The notes under the pieces were generated by a model, which worked only from the letters and a program-made list of their open reading frames with translations, did not search any database and had not been told where the DNA came from. Source: a virus. Taken from it: a stretch of DNA of 41,264 nucleotides. The translations under genes were made by a program, and so were the position numbers. The stretch covers positions 1 to 41,264 of the IMG/VR virus record IMGVR_UViG_3300047388_000130; one strand, given 5' to 3'. Of the stretch, positions 40,460 through 41,264 are shown one piece after another; the stretch's first letter is position 1; every line of letters starts with the position of its first letter.

Positions 40460-41264
40460 TGGGCAGCACGGCAACGCCACTCATTCAAATTTATGCGCCA
40501 GATGGGACCTTGGGCGAAGTTCCGTATGAACGATTGCACGATGCGTTGCAAGCAGGCGGTAAGATGGCCGTCCACATGGCGGCACCAGATGGCACGCAGG
40601 GGTATATTCCAGCCGATAAAACGCAAGATGCAGTAAAAGCGGGTGGCAAGATAATCCCCTTCGACGTCGCGGGACCACAGCCAGAGCAGGAAGGCTTCCT
40701 AAAAGCAGCAGGTGGTACGCTGTCGGGATTGCTTCACCCCGCAGCACAGAATCCATACCCGGGAATGGATTTGGAAGCAAAGCAAGCCGCTGCTAGGGAT
40801 TCAGCCAATGCCGATGCGGCCCGTAAGGCTGCGGGCTATTCGCCGCTTTATCGCGTTGCGGCACCAGTTGCGCAATCGGTCGGCGCGGATGTTCCAGGAA
40901 TGGAACAAGCGGCGGCGGCTGGCGACACATCGGGAGTTTTGGGGCACGCAGCGGGCTCGGCAGCCCCAGCAGTGGCGGCGCTTGGATTAAATCTTGCAGG
41001 ATCTTCGCCTGAGGCAGTTACTCCGGCAAGTAGACTGCGCGCACAATTGGAACACGCGCACGAGATAAGCGGGCAACCGCCCTTGCCGAAAGATATTCCG
41101 CCACCTGGGCTCATCCCGAGTACGAAACGGGCGGGCGCGGCCCTTCAAGACATCAGGCAGACTGCTGGCGATGTCCCGATTGATATGGCTAAACCCGGTG
41201 ACGTGGCCCTTCAGATATACGAGCAGTCGCAGCGTGGCGCCACCCGTCCAACATCCGTCAGAAA
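40459..41264 (+). CDS. Ejection-type protein, 5' part of gene continuing at base 1
   Basis: The frame is open to the window end and continues to the stop at 470 through the repeat, total 380 residues. The N terminus has two copies of a short motif: APDGTLGEVPYERLHDALQAGG and APDGTQGYIPADKTQDAVKAGG, found in phage ejection proteins near the C end of the virion operon. An Ala/Gly-rich helical middle follows. A gp16-like role (membrane pore for DNA entry) is suggested by position. Confidence 0.75.
   Translation, partial: MGSTATPLIQIYAPDGTLGEVPYERLHDALQAGGKMAVHMAAPDGTQGYIPADKTQDAVKAGGKIIPFDVAGPQPEQEGFLKAAGGTLSGLLHPAAQNPYPGMDLEAKQAAARDSANADAARKAAGYSPLYRVAAPVAQSVGADVPGMEQAAAAGDTSGVLGHAAGSAAPAVAALGLNLAGSSPEAVTPASRLRAQLEHAHEISGQPPLPKDIPPPGLIPSTKRAGAALQDIRQTAGDVPIDMAKPGDVALQIYEQSQRGATRPTSVR
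41132..41264. repeat. Terminal direct repeat, right copy
   Basis: Matches 1-133 at 128 of 133 bases. Near the end the codons differ, giving residues Thr-Arg-Pro-Thr-Ser-Val instead of Thr-Leu-Pro-Ser-Ala-Val, while the frame is kept. Confidence 0.9.

Noticed and set aside
41132-41264. Template/variable repeat pair of a diversity-generating retroelement
   Set aside because: No reverse transcriptase gene is present, and the differences are not limited to adenine positions.
1-41264. tRNA genes or CRISPR arrays
   Set aside because: No cloverleaf with a T-loop motif and no regularly spaced short repeats were found by eye on either strand.

Overview
The window looks like a nearly complete tailed-phage genome of the short-tailed P22-like type, opened at an arbitrary point. 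Its last 133 bases repeat its first 133 almost exactly. One gene leaves the right end (40459 onward) and re-enters the left end (to 470) in the same frame, so the molecule closes to a circle of about 41,131 bp, or is circularly permuted. The phage looks temperate: it has a tyrosine integrase with a small leftward operon and a divergent control region. Many signal peptides, a spanin-like protein and a transglycosylase suggest a Gram-negative host. An acidobacterial host is possible from the style of the exported proteins, but that is only a guess.

Layout. (1) 1-470: end of the last ejection-type gene. (2) 634-8032: five tightly coupled fibre/tailspike-like genes, every product starting with a Sec-type signal peptide. 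(3) 8045-12025: lysis genes (spanin-like, lytic transglycosylase, holin-like), then membrane or exported proteins of unknown role, a metallophosphoesterase and a helix-turn-helix protein. (4) 12191-13870, leftward: integrase, a small helical protein and a ribbon-helix-helix (RHH) protein that is the best repressor candidate. (5) 13900-13955: divergent promoter/operator region. (6) 13955-22416, rightward early genes: RHH and excisionase-like DNA-binding proteins, a DUF669-like protein with a Cas4/RecB-type nuclease, small zinc-ribbon proteins, replication candidates (including a DnaA domain IV-like protein) and many tiny overlapping ORFans. (7) 22424-22602: structured intergenic region ending in a terminator. 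(8) 22608-40459 and round the circle: late genes in P22-like order: DUF5681 protein, large terminase, two tiny proteins, a GroES-like cochaperonin, portal, scaffold, coat, possible decoration protein, terminator, gp4-like tail accessory factor, gp10-like hub (split), fibre genes, gp7/gp20/gp16-like ejection proteins.

How it works together. Early genes are probably fired from the promoter at 13900-13928, which overlaps a 12-bp palindrome and may be controlled by RHH proteins rather than a lambda-type cI. The recombination pair and small replication proteins would recruit host machinery, since no polymerase or full helicase is seen. Late genes build and package a P22-like head, helped by a phage cochaperonin.

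The most unusual parts are: the tail hub, cut in two by three copies of a roughly 150-residue module; the large set of fibre-like proteins with signal peptides and, in several, many cysteines, which implies that they fold outside the cytoplasm; and a palindrome, TTCTACGCGTAGAA, found in two distant gene gaps.
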